Assembly: GCA_036504875.1 (NCBI GenBank)
Contig: DASXUK010000002.1
Coordinates: forward strand, 55,803 to 119,802
Length of the DNA stretch: 64,000 nucleotides
Direction: 5' to 3'
Source: JACPFJ01 sp036504875
Lineage (GTDB): Bacteria > Desulfobacterota > Desulfuromonadia > Geobacterales > Pseudopelobacteraceae
The notes under the pieces are model-generated. The model was not told where the DNA came from. It saw only the letters and a program-made list of their open reading frames with translations, and ran no database searches. The position numbers and the translations under genes are program-made. Positions 1-7,590 of the stretch are shown in pieces (positions within the stretch are counted from its first letter, which is position 1; the number at the start of each line of letters is the position of its first letter).

Positions 1-840
1 CAGGCGCACGGCCTGATTGAGCTGACCCTTGATGTATTCACGATTTTGTACATTATCGAGAAAGATATTTCTTCTAGCACTTTTAAGGCCCATTTCCCGC
101 GCCAGTCTCAATCCTACTGTCTGCGGCGAGGTAACGCTGTCGATAAAAAACTTATCGTGGTCTTTTAGCTCATGCAGCACCACCCTCATTTTCTCCTCAT
201 TCTCGGTAAAGCTGGAGCCCATATGATTATTGGCGCCAACCGCTTTAGGGATTTCCCGCATGTATTCGCTCAGGCGCTCCACAAGCCCGGCATCTTTCAT
301 CGAAAGTAATAGTCCATTGGCCTCCAGTCTGCGCTGGGGCCACTCCTTAGGCTGCATCGGCATATGAATCATGGTTTCGATTCCGTTGCTAGCTGCAAAT
401 GCTGCCACTTCTTTAAAATTAAGCAGCCCCGGTATTATCGAGAATGTCAGTGGTACGCCAATGGATGCCAGGGAGCGGGCTTCCTGCATACTTCCCCCCA
501 TATCATCAATGATGACAGAGAGCTGCGCTTTGCCAGCAGATTTTGTACCTGTGGATATGGAATTTGATGAGACCTCTGATTCCACATGAACTTTACTTTT
601 TTCCTGATTTAGCGACTTTTCCGGTTGAGGAGGGGTCTCCTGCGGAGGCGGCCCGTTGATCGGCCTGGGCCTTTCTATCTTTTGTACCGTGGCAGGCAAG
701 GGGGCCGGCTGTTTCTTTTCGGTTTTGCTCACAAACAGGTAACCACCAACAGCCAGGATGATGACAGCAATAACTGCCAAGGCGGCATAAGCGCCGCCCC
801 GGTTTTTTTTATAACGTTTATGTGGCTTGGGTTTAATCAC
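1..840 (-). CDS. Divergent polysaccharide deacetylase (YibQ-like), 3' end cut by window edge
   Basis: The 280 codons in the window match the divergent polysaccharide deacetylase family (DUF610/YibQ), which is predicted to be envelope-located. A basic N-terminus (IKPKPHKRYKKNRGG) precedes one membrane segment near residues 19-33, then a Pro-rich linker, then the catalytic-like domain. Family marks visible are VIIDDMGGS, MIHMPMQP and FIDSVTSP. The GTG at 840 is my start: the frame has no ATG before the fold, and the upstream gene stops 20 bp away. No strong SD is visible. It is the last visible gene of the secretion/FtsEX operon. In other bacteria yibQ often lies next to envC, and the same pairing in this operon supports a cell-wall role. 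The exact substrate is unknown. Confidence 0.85.
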   Translation of the reverse strand, partial: MIKPKPHKRYKKNRGGAYAALAVIAVIILAVGGYLFVSKTEKKQPAPLPATVQKIERPRPINGPPPQETPPQPEKSLNQEKSKVHVESEVSSNSISTGTKSAGKAQLSVIIDDMGGSMQEARSLASIGVPLTFSIIPGLLNFKEVAAFAASNGIETMIHMPMQPKEWPQRRLEANGLLLSMKDAGLVERLSEYMREIPKAVGANNHMGSSFTENEEKMRVVLHELKDHDKFFIDSVTSPQTVGLRLAREMGLKSARRNIFLDNVQNREYIKGQLNQAVRL

Positions 841-859
841 GATAGGTTTAGAGTGAGGA

Positions 860-2296
860 CTATTTACTATTTGGAATTTTAACCTGCTTTTGCATACTCA
901 ATTCTTGTTTTTGAAGCTTCAGGATGTAATGCCCTACCAAAACCAGATCATCCAGGTAGTCCTGACGGCCATCGTTGTTAAGATCATAGGCAGGTTTATC
1001 GGATTTAAGGGCCATTTTCGCCAGCATAGCAGAAACGCCCCCTTCGGACAATTCTTTGGTTTCCTTGATCACAGCAGCATCAAGAGGAGGAATTACCAGG
1101 ATAGGTATATCCACTTTTTCATTCTTTATAAAAACCGACAGCCGCACATCAGACTTACCCTTCTGTGGCAGCGCCTCAAGTTCCCAAATCTTGTCAGCAA
1201 GCGGATGAATTGATTTAAGATTAGCGTTTTTTAGCGAAAAATTTGGTACTACTGCCGCTGTCGCCAATTCGATTCTCAATTTAAGCAAGCTCTTTCCGTC
1301 GGAGATTGCAATCTCCGGCGTCTGAGTAATGCCGGCCTGGCGAGCTGCCGGATCAAACAAAGCAATCAGGCTTTTCAGATTTCTGATCCCATTAAAGGAA
1401 CGAAAACGCTGGACAGGCGCCACAAAAGCATTAAGTTGAGCAACTGCTTCCTTGACACTTGCAACCGATCCATTTTGCGCGCCTTCCACCTGAACAGGGT
1501 TGGTTGAAGAGTTTGCGACAGGCGGATTGTATGCGGGCGGAGTATTATACGAGCTGGAATCATTGCTTCTGCCGCGGGGTTCATCAGGCCTGGTTTCACT
1601 TTTTCCGGAATCCTGTAAAAAAGGTGTGTTCACTGAAACAGTAACTCCACCTGACTGCTGCCGATATTGCTGTTGGATCTGTTCAGAGACACCAGTCATC
1701 CCACCGCTTCCCCCGGATGAGGCAGTTGCAGTTGCGGGCGAAACCGTGGAGTTAAAACCCATCCCTGCTGCTGGTGCTTGTGTTATTGGCGTTTTTGCCC
1801 CGACGCCGGTTTCAGTTTTTGTGGAAACCGGAACATTATCAACTGCAGGTGAAGCTAGTTCTTTATTGACGACCAGATCAACTGCCAGCGGCATGCTGGC
1901 AGTTGTTAAGGCGCTGGAGTCCACTTTGGTAATTACCGGCAGAGCAGAGCCGATTCGATTGAATCTTATGGTTGCCAAATCACCGGGACTTTTAAAAGCT
2001 CCCTTGGAAAGAAAGGCGGCACTAAGCAAACCAGGTGTTGCTGAATTGGTTTGTATTGCGGCATCTGCCTGAATAGACATTTTATTAGCTACAACTTGAG
2101 GACTGGAGAGAGTTCCAGGATCGTAGGCGATAGTAAACCCGACATAATGGGCATCCTGCAGACCAGTAACCGAAACCGTGTAACTGCTGCCATCTCCGGT
2201 CGGGTTAATAGTAATAATGGCATAGGCCAGTGCTTGGCCAGTTGCCGCGGTAATCAGCAACATGAACAGACCTATTATTAAAACTACTTTGCGCAT
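860..2296 (-). CDS. Secreted protein with cohesin-like domain and C-terminal dockerin-like repeat
   Basis: This is a 478-residue protein. It has a signal peptide (residues 1-24, ending QALA) and an N-terminal beta-rich domain, about 26-145, that resembles the cohesin fold (GFTIAYDPGTL, then GDLATIRF). A Ser/Thr/Pro/Gly-rich linker follows at about 150-290, then an unrecognised middle domain. The C-terminal segment, around 445-470, contains DLNNDGRQDYLDDLVLVGHY, one dockerin/EF-hand-type calcium loop (D-x-N-x-D-G) plus helix. A canonical dockerin has two such repeats and I see only one. The ATG at 2296 has an AGGAG SD; a TTG six codons upstream is in frame but lacks one. The gene follows ctpA in the same operon as the cohesin-tailed secretin, so binding between the two is plausible but inferred. 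It could instead be an exported substrate of the system. Confidence 0.75.
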   Translation of the reverse strand: MRKVVLIIGLFMLLITAATGQALAYAIITINPTGDGSSYTVSVTGLQDAHYVGFTIAYDPGTLSSPQVVANKMSIQADAAIQTNSATPGLLSAAFLSKGAFKSPGDLATIRFNRIGSALPVITKVDSSALTTASMPLAVDLVVNKELASPAVDNVPVSTKTETGVGAKTPITQAPAAGMGFNSTVSPATATASSGGSGGMTGVSEQIQQQYRQQSGGVTVSVNTPFLQDSGKSETRPDEPRGRSNDSSSYNTPPAYNPPVANSSTNPVQVEGAQNGSVASVKEAVAQLNAFVAPVQRFRSFNGIRNLKSLIALFDPAARQAGITQTPEIAISDGKSLLKLRIELATAAVVPNFSLKNANLKSIHPLADKIWELEALPQKGKSDVRLSVFIKNEKVDIPILVIPPLDAAVIKETKELSEGGVSAMLAKMALKSDKPAYDLNNDGRQDYLDDLVLVGHYILKLQKQELSMQKQVKIPNSK

Positions 2297-2332
2297 ACCC
2301 TCTCCTAGTGCCAATTATAAGTAAAGCCAAGT

Positions 2333-3682
2333 TTACTTCATTTGCTTGAGAATCTCCCACCCTTTCAAAAGATCGAGTGCCCGCATGACCTGGTAATCAT
2401 TTTTCAGGGTTTCCTCGGGCTTTAAGACAGCCTTTTCCTTTGGCTCTTCCTTCTTTTCCTCTTTCTTGATTTCCTTGGTTGATTCTTTGTCATCACCCTC
2501 AAAATGATTCTCAAGATCCTTTTCACGAAGATGGAGCAGATCCTTTTTTTCTGTCTCCTTGGAAAGTTCAAGACGCTCAACAACGATATCAGGAGTAATG
2601 CCCTTGGCCTGGATAGAGCGCCCTTTGGGGGTAAAATAACGAGCGGTTGTCAGGCGCAGGCCTGAATCATCAGAAAGAGGGATGATGGTTTGGACAGACC
2701 CCTTGCCGAAACTTTGAGTTCCCATGACAATCGCACGTTTATGATCCTGAAGTGCGCCGGCGACAATCTCCGAAGCGCTGGCACTTCCGCCATTGATCAG
2801 AACCACTATCGGATAGCTAGGTTCCTTGCCGCCTTTTCTGGCAGAGAATTGCATTTTGGAATCTTTTTCACGACCTTCTGTATAAACTATCAGACCTTCT
2901 TCAATAAAATGGTCAGCCACCTTGACAGCCTGATCCAGCAATCCGCCTGGATCATTGCGCAGGTCAAGCACCAGTCCGGAAAGAGGGGCCTTGTTTTCAT
3001 CCTGAAGTGCCTTAAGCGCTTTGCTCAGGTCATCGTCTGTCTTTTCCTGAAACTGTGCCACGCGCACATAGGCATAACCGTTATCCAGCATCTTGGAGCG
3101 CACACTCTTGATCTGAATAATGTCACGCACCAGGCTATATTCTTTTGGCTTCTCAAGCCCCTCCCGCATGATAGTCAGAACAACCGTGCTGCCCTTCTGA
3201 CCGCGCATCCGCTTGACAGCATCATTTATATTGAGATCCTTTGTAAATTTGCCGTCAATTTTTAGAATCTGGTCGCCAGCCTTGATGCCGGCCTTAAACG
3301 CGGGAGTATCCTCGATCGGAGAAATTACTGTAAGGATGCCGTCCTTAATGGTGATCTCAATCCCTAAGCCGCCAAAAGCCCCTTTGGTATCGATCCGCAT
3401 CTCCTTGTAAGTATCGGGTGTCATAAAGGAACTGTGCGGATCAAGTGAAGCTAGCATGCCGTTTATAGCGCCATAGATCAGTTTCTTGGTATCAACCTCT
3501 TCAACATAGCTCTTCTTTACAATTGCCATGACATCGGTGAAAAGTTCGATTGATTCGTAGTCGCTTCCTTTGGCCTCTGCCGCGCAACGACGCTGGGAAC
3601 TTATACCGATAAATATCACCAGCATCGTCACTATAACTGCGAAACCGACTGCTACCTTTTTTTTCCTGCCTGGTTTAAACAT
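2333..3682 (-). CDS. ctpA: C-terminal processing peptidase (S41, CtpA/Prc)
   Basis: This is a periplasmic serine protease of the tail-specific S41A family. It cleaves proteins near their C-terminus and in several bacteria controls peptidoglycan hydrolases. The 449 residues contain an N-terminal membrane/signal segment (8-28) and a PDZ domain (about 100-175, with GLGIEI and GIKAGDQIL). The peptidase core has DLRNDPGG and GGSASASEIV. The Ser/Lys dyad is expected at Ser302 and Lys327 (GTQSFGKGSV), 25 residues apart as in the family. A charged Lys/Glu tail (about 370-430) precedes the C-terminus. The start has a CTGGAGG SD. It lies between the EnvC-like gene and the cohesin/dockerin gene. The context suggests processing of envelope or secreted proteins of this operon, which is inference. 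Confidence 0.95.
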   Translation of the reverse strand: MFKPGRKKKVAVGFAVIVTMLVIFIGISSQRRCAAEAKGSDYESIELFTDVMAIVKKSYVEEVDTKKLIYGAINGMLASLDPHSSFMTPDTYKEMRIDTKGAFGGLGIEITIKDGILTVISPIEDTPAFKAGIKAGDQILKIDGKFTKDLNINDAVKRMRGQKGSTVVLTIMREGLEKPKEYSLVRDIIQIKSVRSKMLDNGYAYVRVAQFQEKTDDDLSKALKALQDENKAPLSGLVLDLRNDPGGLLDQAVKVADHFIEEGLIVYTEGREKDSKMQFSARKGGKEPSYPIVVLINGGSASASEIVAGALQDHKRAIVMGTQSFGKGSVQTIIPLSDDSGLRLTTARYFTPKGRSIQAKGITPDIVVERLELSKETEKKDLLHLREKDLENHFEGDDKESTKEIKKEEKKEEPKEKAVLKPEETLKNDYQVMRALDLLKGWEILKQMK

Positions 3683-3751
3683 CTTCTGCCTCCAGTTGAA
3701 TGGTTAACTTTTATCTAATAAGCCTTATAAATTCAGATGAGTTTGATAATG

Positions 3752-4933
3752 TCAGTGAACCCAGCTGACCGGGTCAACTGGTTTGCCCTGATGTCGAATT
3801 TCAAAATACAGGATCGGGCCCTTACTGGAATCAAGATCCCCGACCGTGGCAACAACTTCATTGCGGGCGACCTGAGCTCCTACCTTTTTCAAGATCCTGG
3901 CGGCATGGGCATAAAGACTGAAATAGCCTCCGCCATGATCCACTATTATCATATTGCCGTATCCCTTGAAATAATCGGCAAAAATAACACTACCCTCATA
4001 GATCGATCTGATTTCTGTACCGTTTCCTACCGAGATAGACAACCCTTTGCTAAAGGTATAGGAATTAAAATCAGGGTGTTTGTGTTTGCCATAGGTTTCA
4101 ACAATCTCACCCCGTACAGGCAGGGACATGCGACCCTTTTGTGAGGCAAATCCACGGTCCGGCACCGGTGGTAGTTCCGGCAAGGGTTTCAGCTTATTGC
4201 CAGGCTTTTCATGCCGCGACGACAGTTTTCTGCGACTGAGAGCCTCCAGCCGTTCCATCATCGCCTGCAATCGGGACGCATTAGCCTGGAGCTCTTTAAT
4301 AGAGACCTCATAGCTTTTGCGATCGGTACGGACCTTGACCAGGTAGGCCGCCTTCTTGGTCTTTTCCTGCTCTATCTCGCGTTTTTTAAGGGCAATACCT
4401 TGCTTGATCCCTTCTTTTTTGACGGCATCCCGCTCCAGCTCCGCCTTTAACAGCCGCAACTCTTCAAGCGAATCATTATACTCCGCGAAGATTTTTTTGT
4501 CATTCTCAAGAATTGAGCGCATGTAACGAATATTTTCAGCCATCTGCGGGAAAGATTCCGCAGAAAAAAACATTCTTAATGCTCCTAACTCACCGGCTTT
4601 ATAGAGCGACGCAAGCCGTCGATTAATCTCCTCTTTCTTCTGGTTAGCCTTGTCTGTAACACGCACTATTTCCCGGCCGGTCCGGCCTAGACTGGACTCG
4701 ACACTGCGCAGGTCATGGTCAAGCTTTCCCAGATCGTTCTCTTTCTGTTCCAGATTCTGGTTGATTGCCTGCAGCTCGGTTGAGACAACCGCCTCTACCT
4801 TGCGGGTCCTCGACAGAAGCTGTTTCTTGGCCTTGATCTCCTGCTTGACACCTTTGAGCTCGTCTTTGGGATTTTCACCGCTGGCAGCCAAGGGCAAAAA
4901 CAAAAATAGCGCTATGAACAGCAGCTGTTTCAT
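3752..4933 (-). CDS. envC: EnvC-like murein hydrolase activator (coiled coil plus degenerate LytM/M23 domain)
   Basis: EnvC proteins are recruited by FtsEX and switch on cell-wall amidases at division. This 393-residue protein has a signal peptide (ending near AASGE), a long coiled coil (about 25-245) and a C-terminal LytM domain (about 270-393). The zinc-ligand positions of active M23 peptidases are lost. The HxxxD site reads FSKGLSISVG, and the final HxH region reads ILYFEIRHQG, so catalysis is unlikely and an activator role is likely. The ATG at 4933 overlaps the region of the ftsX stop, indicating translational coupling; a TTG at 4939 is the alternative start. Placement directly after ftsE and ftsX fits the EnvC role. 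No amidase gene is visible in the window. Confidence 0.9.
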   Translation of the reverse strand: MKQLLFIALFLFLPLAASGENPKDELKGVKQEIKAKKQLLSRTRKVEAVVSTELQAINQNLEQKENDLGKLDHDLRSVESSLGRTGREIVRVTDKANQKKEEINRRLASLYKAGELGALRMFFSAESFPQMAENIRYMRSILENDKKIFAEYNDSLEELRLLKAELERDAVKKEGIKQGIALKKREIEQEKTKKAAYLVKVRTDRKSYEVSIKELQANASRLQAMMERLEALSRRKLSSRHEKPGNKLKPLPELPPVPDRGFASQKGRMSLPVRGEIVETYGKHKHPDFNSYTFSKGLSISVGNGTEIRSIYEGSVIFADYFKGYGNMIIVDHGGGYFSLYAHAARILKKVGAQVARNEVVATVGDLDSSKGPILYFEIRHQGKPVDPVSWVH

Positions 4934-4935
4934 AT

Positions 4936-5904
4936 TCAAACGTTGATGAATCTTTTAAGGGATGTAAGGCTTCCGATAAACCCCAGCGCAACGCCGGTCA
5001 CGGCCACACCTGCAATATATTCCAGGGGCAGAAAAGACAAACCGGCTGTAGCAGGGTTAAAGGCGAGAAAATTGCCGGCGTTGTGGAGAAACCCCTCGTA
5101 CAACGCCCACAACAGACCAACTGCAAGCAATGACCCGGCACAGCCTTGCATGATTCCTTCGATCAGGAAAGGTGCTTTGATAAAAAACCGGGTGGCGCCC
5201 ACCAGCGACATAACCTCCAGCTCATCACGGCGGGCATAAATAGTAAGTTTGATTGTGTTGGATACTATGAAAATTACCGCTATCAGCAGAAAGGCACCCA
5301 GCAACATACCCAGCAACCGCACGAAATTCAGGAAGGTATTGAAACGTTTTACCCATTCCTCCCCATACTGAACCTCTTTAATTCCAGGAATTCTTTTAAT
5401 AGCAGACACAAAGGTCTCAACATCACTTGTATCTCTGCTGGACCGTTTCAGCGCAATTTCAAAGGAGGGAGGCAATATCTCGGGACGCACGCCATCCAGC
5501 AAGGTTTCCTGGCCCTTTAGACGACCCTTGAAGCGCTTGAGCGCCTCGTCTCGAGTAACATAAGTGACTTTGGAAGCGCCAGGCATGGCGATGATCTTTG
5601 ATCTCAGGGCGGTCTGTTCCTGAGGTGCTAACTCCCGATCAAAATAAACCGTAACCTGAACCCGCTCGCTCCAATTTTCAGCCGCGTTTTCGAGATTAAC
5701 TGAAATCAGGAGAAACAGGGATACTATCAATAGCGCCAGGGTTATGGTTCCGATAGTGACCATATTGACATAGATATTCTGCCGTACGTTGATAATCGCA
5801 CGATTTATGAAATAGCCGAGCCGTCCTGTAAAACCTTCGCCAGCCAGTGTTGGTCGTTTATTGGGCTGGCTGGCCGGTGATGTTTTCTTTTTCCACCTGT
5901 TCAA
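4936..5904 (-). CDS. ftsX: Cell division ABC transporter-like membrane subunit FtsX
   Basis: FtsX is the integral membrane partner of FtsE. The complex uses ATP to activate periplasmic murein hydrolases through EnvC. The 322 residues show a cytoplasmic N-terminal stretch, a first membrane helix (about 45-68), a periplasmic domain (about 70-185) and three further helices (about 190-320) with the FtsX/MacB-type permease signature. The chosen start is a TTG at 5904 with a GGGAG SD. This makes a 47-bp overlap with ftsE, longer than usual. A later start is possible, but no in-frame ATG precedes the conserved region. Function is essentially certain by family and by the ftsE neighbour. Confidence 0.95.
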   Translation of the reverse strand: MNRWKKKTSPASQPNKRPTLAGEGFTGRLGYFINRAIINVRQNIYVNMVTIGTITLALLIVSLFLLISVNLENAAENWSERVQVTVYFDRELAPQEQTALRSKIIAMPGASKVTYVTRDEALKRFKGRLKGQETLLDGVRPEILPPSFEIALKRSSRDTSDVETFVSAIKRIPGIKEVQYGEEWVKRFNTFLNFVRLLGMLLGAFLLIAVIFIVSNTIKLTIYARRDELEVMSLVGATRFFIKAPFLIEGIMQGCAGSLLAVGLLWALYEGFLHNAGNFLAFNPATAGLSFLPLEYIAGVAVTGVALGFIGSLTSLKRFINV

Positions 5905-6550
5905 CGATATCTCCCTTATTGAGTATCACCAGACGTTTGTGGTTATTTTCTATGAGACGCCGGTCATGAGTAGCCACGACAACGGTAGTCCCACGTATAT
6001 TGGCCTCTTTGAAAATATTCAGGATCTGGTTTTTGTTGGCATCATCCAGGTTGCCGGTAGGCTCATCCGCCAGAAGAATTTTGGGATCATTTACCAAAGC
6101 CCTGGCCAGGGCGACGCGTTGCTGTTCGCCTCCAGAAAGGCGTTGCGGAGTAAAATTGATTTTAGACTCCATCCCCATTTGCTTCAGTATATGCAGAACT
6201 TTTTTTCCAATGTCTGCCCTTCCCCATCCCAGTACTTCCAGGGTAATGGCAACATTCTCAAAAACCGTGCGAGACGGAAGCAATTTGAAATCCTGGAAAA
6301 CAACCCCAACCAGCCGGCGCAGGTGCGGGATTTGAGCGGGTGCCATACGGGAAACATTCTGCCCATCAATCAAAACCTGCCCACGGCTGGGAGTCAGGGC
6401 ACCATAGAGGAGACGGAGCAAGGTTGTCTTGCCGGCACCGGACGGCCCGGTAAGAAAAACAAACTCACCTTTTTCGATTCTGAGGGTGATGTTGTTTAAA
6501 GCGGTGGCATCTTTTTGGTAGGCCAGAGATACATTATGCAGCTGAATCAT
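5858..6550 (-). CDS. ftsE: Cell division ATP-binding protein FtsE
   Basis: This is a cytoplasmic ATPase of the FtsEX complex, 230 residues, the usual size. It has Walker A GPSGAGKTT, signature LSGGEQQRVALARAL, Walker B ILLADEPTGNLD and an H-loop (VVATHDRRL). The ATG lies 3 bp after the stop of the second pseudopilin gene, so ftsE is translated from the same message as the secretion genes. The SD is weak (GAGTGG), suggesting dependence on coupling. In most bacteria ftsE pairs with division genes (ftsY, rpoH); here it is wired to a pilus/secretion operon. Confidence 0.96.
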   Translation of the reverse strand: MIQLHNVSLAYQKDATALNNITLRIEKGEFVFLTGPSGAGKTTLLRLLYGALTPSRGQVLIDGQNVSRMAPAQIPHLRRLVGVVFQDFKLLPSRTVFENVAITLEVLGWGRADIGKKVLHILKQMGMESKINFTPQRLSGGEQQRVALARALVNDPKILLADEPTGNLDDANKNQILNIFKEANIRGTTVVVATHDRRLIENNHKRLVILNKGDIVEQVEKENITGQPAQ

Positions 6551-6553
6551 AGA

Positions 6554-7108
6554 TTACCACTCATTATAGGGGACACCGTTGGTCCCGACCAGGTTAGAAC
6601 CGCTGTGGACATCATAGACATTGCCAGGACCAGCGCTGCCGCCGATAACAGAAGTACCGCCACCCAGGAACGGGGAACCCATGCCGCCGGTTGGTGTTGG
6701 TAAGGATGTGCTTTCAGTCGGTGGTGCAACAGTCACCCAGGTATCGCTTGATTTTGTAAAAGGATCCTTTGGCAGCCCGCGCATATAACCTTTTTCGGTT
6801 AACTCGGACAAGGAATCCGGATATTTACCCTGATCAGCATTGAACTGGTCGATGACTGAACGAAAATTATACAGATCTTCACTTAATACAGCCTCTTTTG
6901 CCTTAATAATACCGCGTTGATAATTAGGGGCAGCAACGGCGGCCAATATGCCGATAATCGAGACAACAATCATCAGCTCAATCAAAGTGAAACCGCCTTG
7001 ATCGAGTGATAAACGGCCCCCGATACGCACATTCAAGCCAGACCAGAGCCTGGATAAAGGGCGACTAGAACCTCTTTTGCCGTTACCAGTCTTTGTATTT
7101 TGTGCCAT
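6554..7108 (-). CDS. gspG: Type II secretion-like major pseudopilin (GspG/OxpG-like) with long leader
   Basis: This pseudopilin is expected to be cut by prepilin peptidase and assembled into the periplasmic pseudopilus. The class III signal has cleavage between Gly39 and Phe40 (QGG|FTLIELMIVVS, Glu at +5), followed by the hydrophobic helix. The C-terminal part (PDSLSELTEKGYM, LPKDPF) matches the GspG fold. The sequence before the cleavage site is unusually long at 39 residues, with several basic residues. The ATG at 7108 has a GAAGGAA SD and overlaps the previous pseudopilin gene by 26 bp; a GTG 26 codons later would give a shorter leader. Geobacter sulfurreducens has a related atypical type II system with pseudopilin OxpG, needed to export a multicopper oxidase; orthology is inferred. 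Confidence 0.88.
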   Translation of the reverse strand: MAQNTKTGNGKRGSSRPLSRLWSGLNVRIGGRLSLDQGGFTLIELMIVVSIIGILAAVAAPNYQRGIIKAKEAVLSEDLYNFRSVIDQFNADQGKYPDSLSELTEKGYMRGLPKDPFTKSSDTWVTVAPPTESTSLPTPTGGMGSPFLGGGTSVIGGSAGPGNVYDVHSGSNLVGTNGVPYNEW

Positions 7109-7580
7109 CGATTGCGGTTCCTTCGCTTAGCGAGTATACATCATAGACATCTTCGCCGCCCCAGGTGGTTGTATCAGGTTTATCGCTATAGGAGCGCAAG
7201 CCCCATTTAGGTTCTTCTCCCGGGCGCGTCGGATTAAACGGATCAACAGGTATCCGTCGCAGAAACTTCCTCTTGGGGGGTGTCAGCTCTCCAAAATCAA
7301 ATCCATCCACCAGAACCTGAAGGGTTTCCGGATAACCGGAACTTTTATTCACCACAGCGTTTATTTTCTTGTTATCGATCGCCCAATCATACTTTTTGTG
7401 AAAATCATCAAGCGCAGTGCGAATTGTACGCAAATCACGACGCAACTCGATCTCTCGGGTGCGTTTGGCTGTCATTTGACCAATCGGAACTACCACCGAG
7501 GCGAGAATGGCCAGAATGGTGACCGTTACCACCAATTCGATCAGAGTCAGTCCTCTATTTTTCAAGATGCATTCTAACAT
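7083..7580 (-). CDS. Pseudopilin (GspG/PilE-like)
   Basis: This 165-residue pseudopilin has a short leader and a class III cleavage site after Gly10 (NRG|LTLIELVVTVTI, Glu at +5). The transmembrane/assembly helix follows, then a globular domain with PETLQVLVDGFDF and RRIPVDPFNP typical of GspG-type proteins. The ATG at 7580 is preferred; a TTG twelve codons upstream would extend into the secretin gene. Both starts lie close to the secretin stop at 7591 and no SD is evident, so coupled translation is likely. The C-terminus (YDVYS...DGTKYKDW) resembles that of the next pseudopilin (YDVHSG...VPYNEW), suggesting gene duplication. Confidence 0.88.
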   Translation of the reverse strand: MLECILKNRGLTLIELVVTVTILAILASVVVPIGQMTAKRTREIELRRDLRTIRTALDDFHKKYDWAIDNKKINAVVNKSSGYPETLQVLVDGFDFGELTPPKRKFLRRIPVDPFNPTRPGEEPKWGLRSYSDKPDTTTWGGEDVYDVYSLSEGTAIDGTKYKDW

Positions 7581-7590
7581 AAAAGCATGA

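Noticed and set aside
1500..2072. Plus-strand frame of 190 codons
   Set aside because: It is the antisense of the repetitive linker and cohesin region of the cohesin/dockerin gene, a known cause of long false frames.
2690..3265. Plus-strand frame of 191 codons
   Set aside because: Antisense of the ctpA catalytic core, no SD or known motif.
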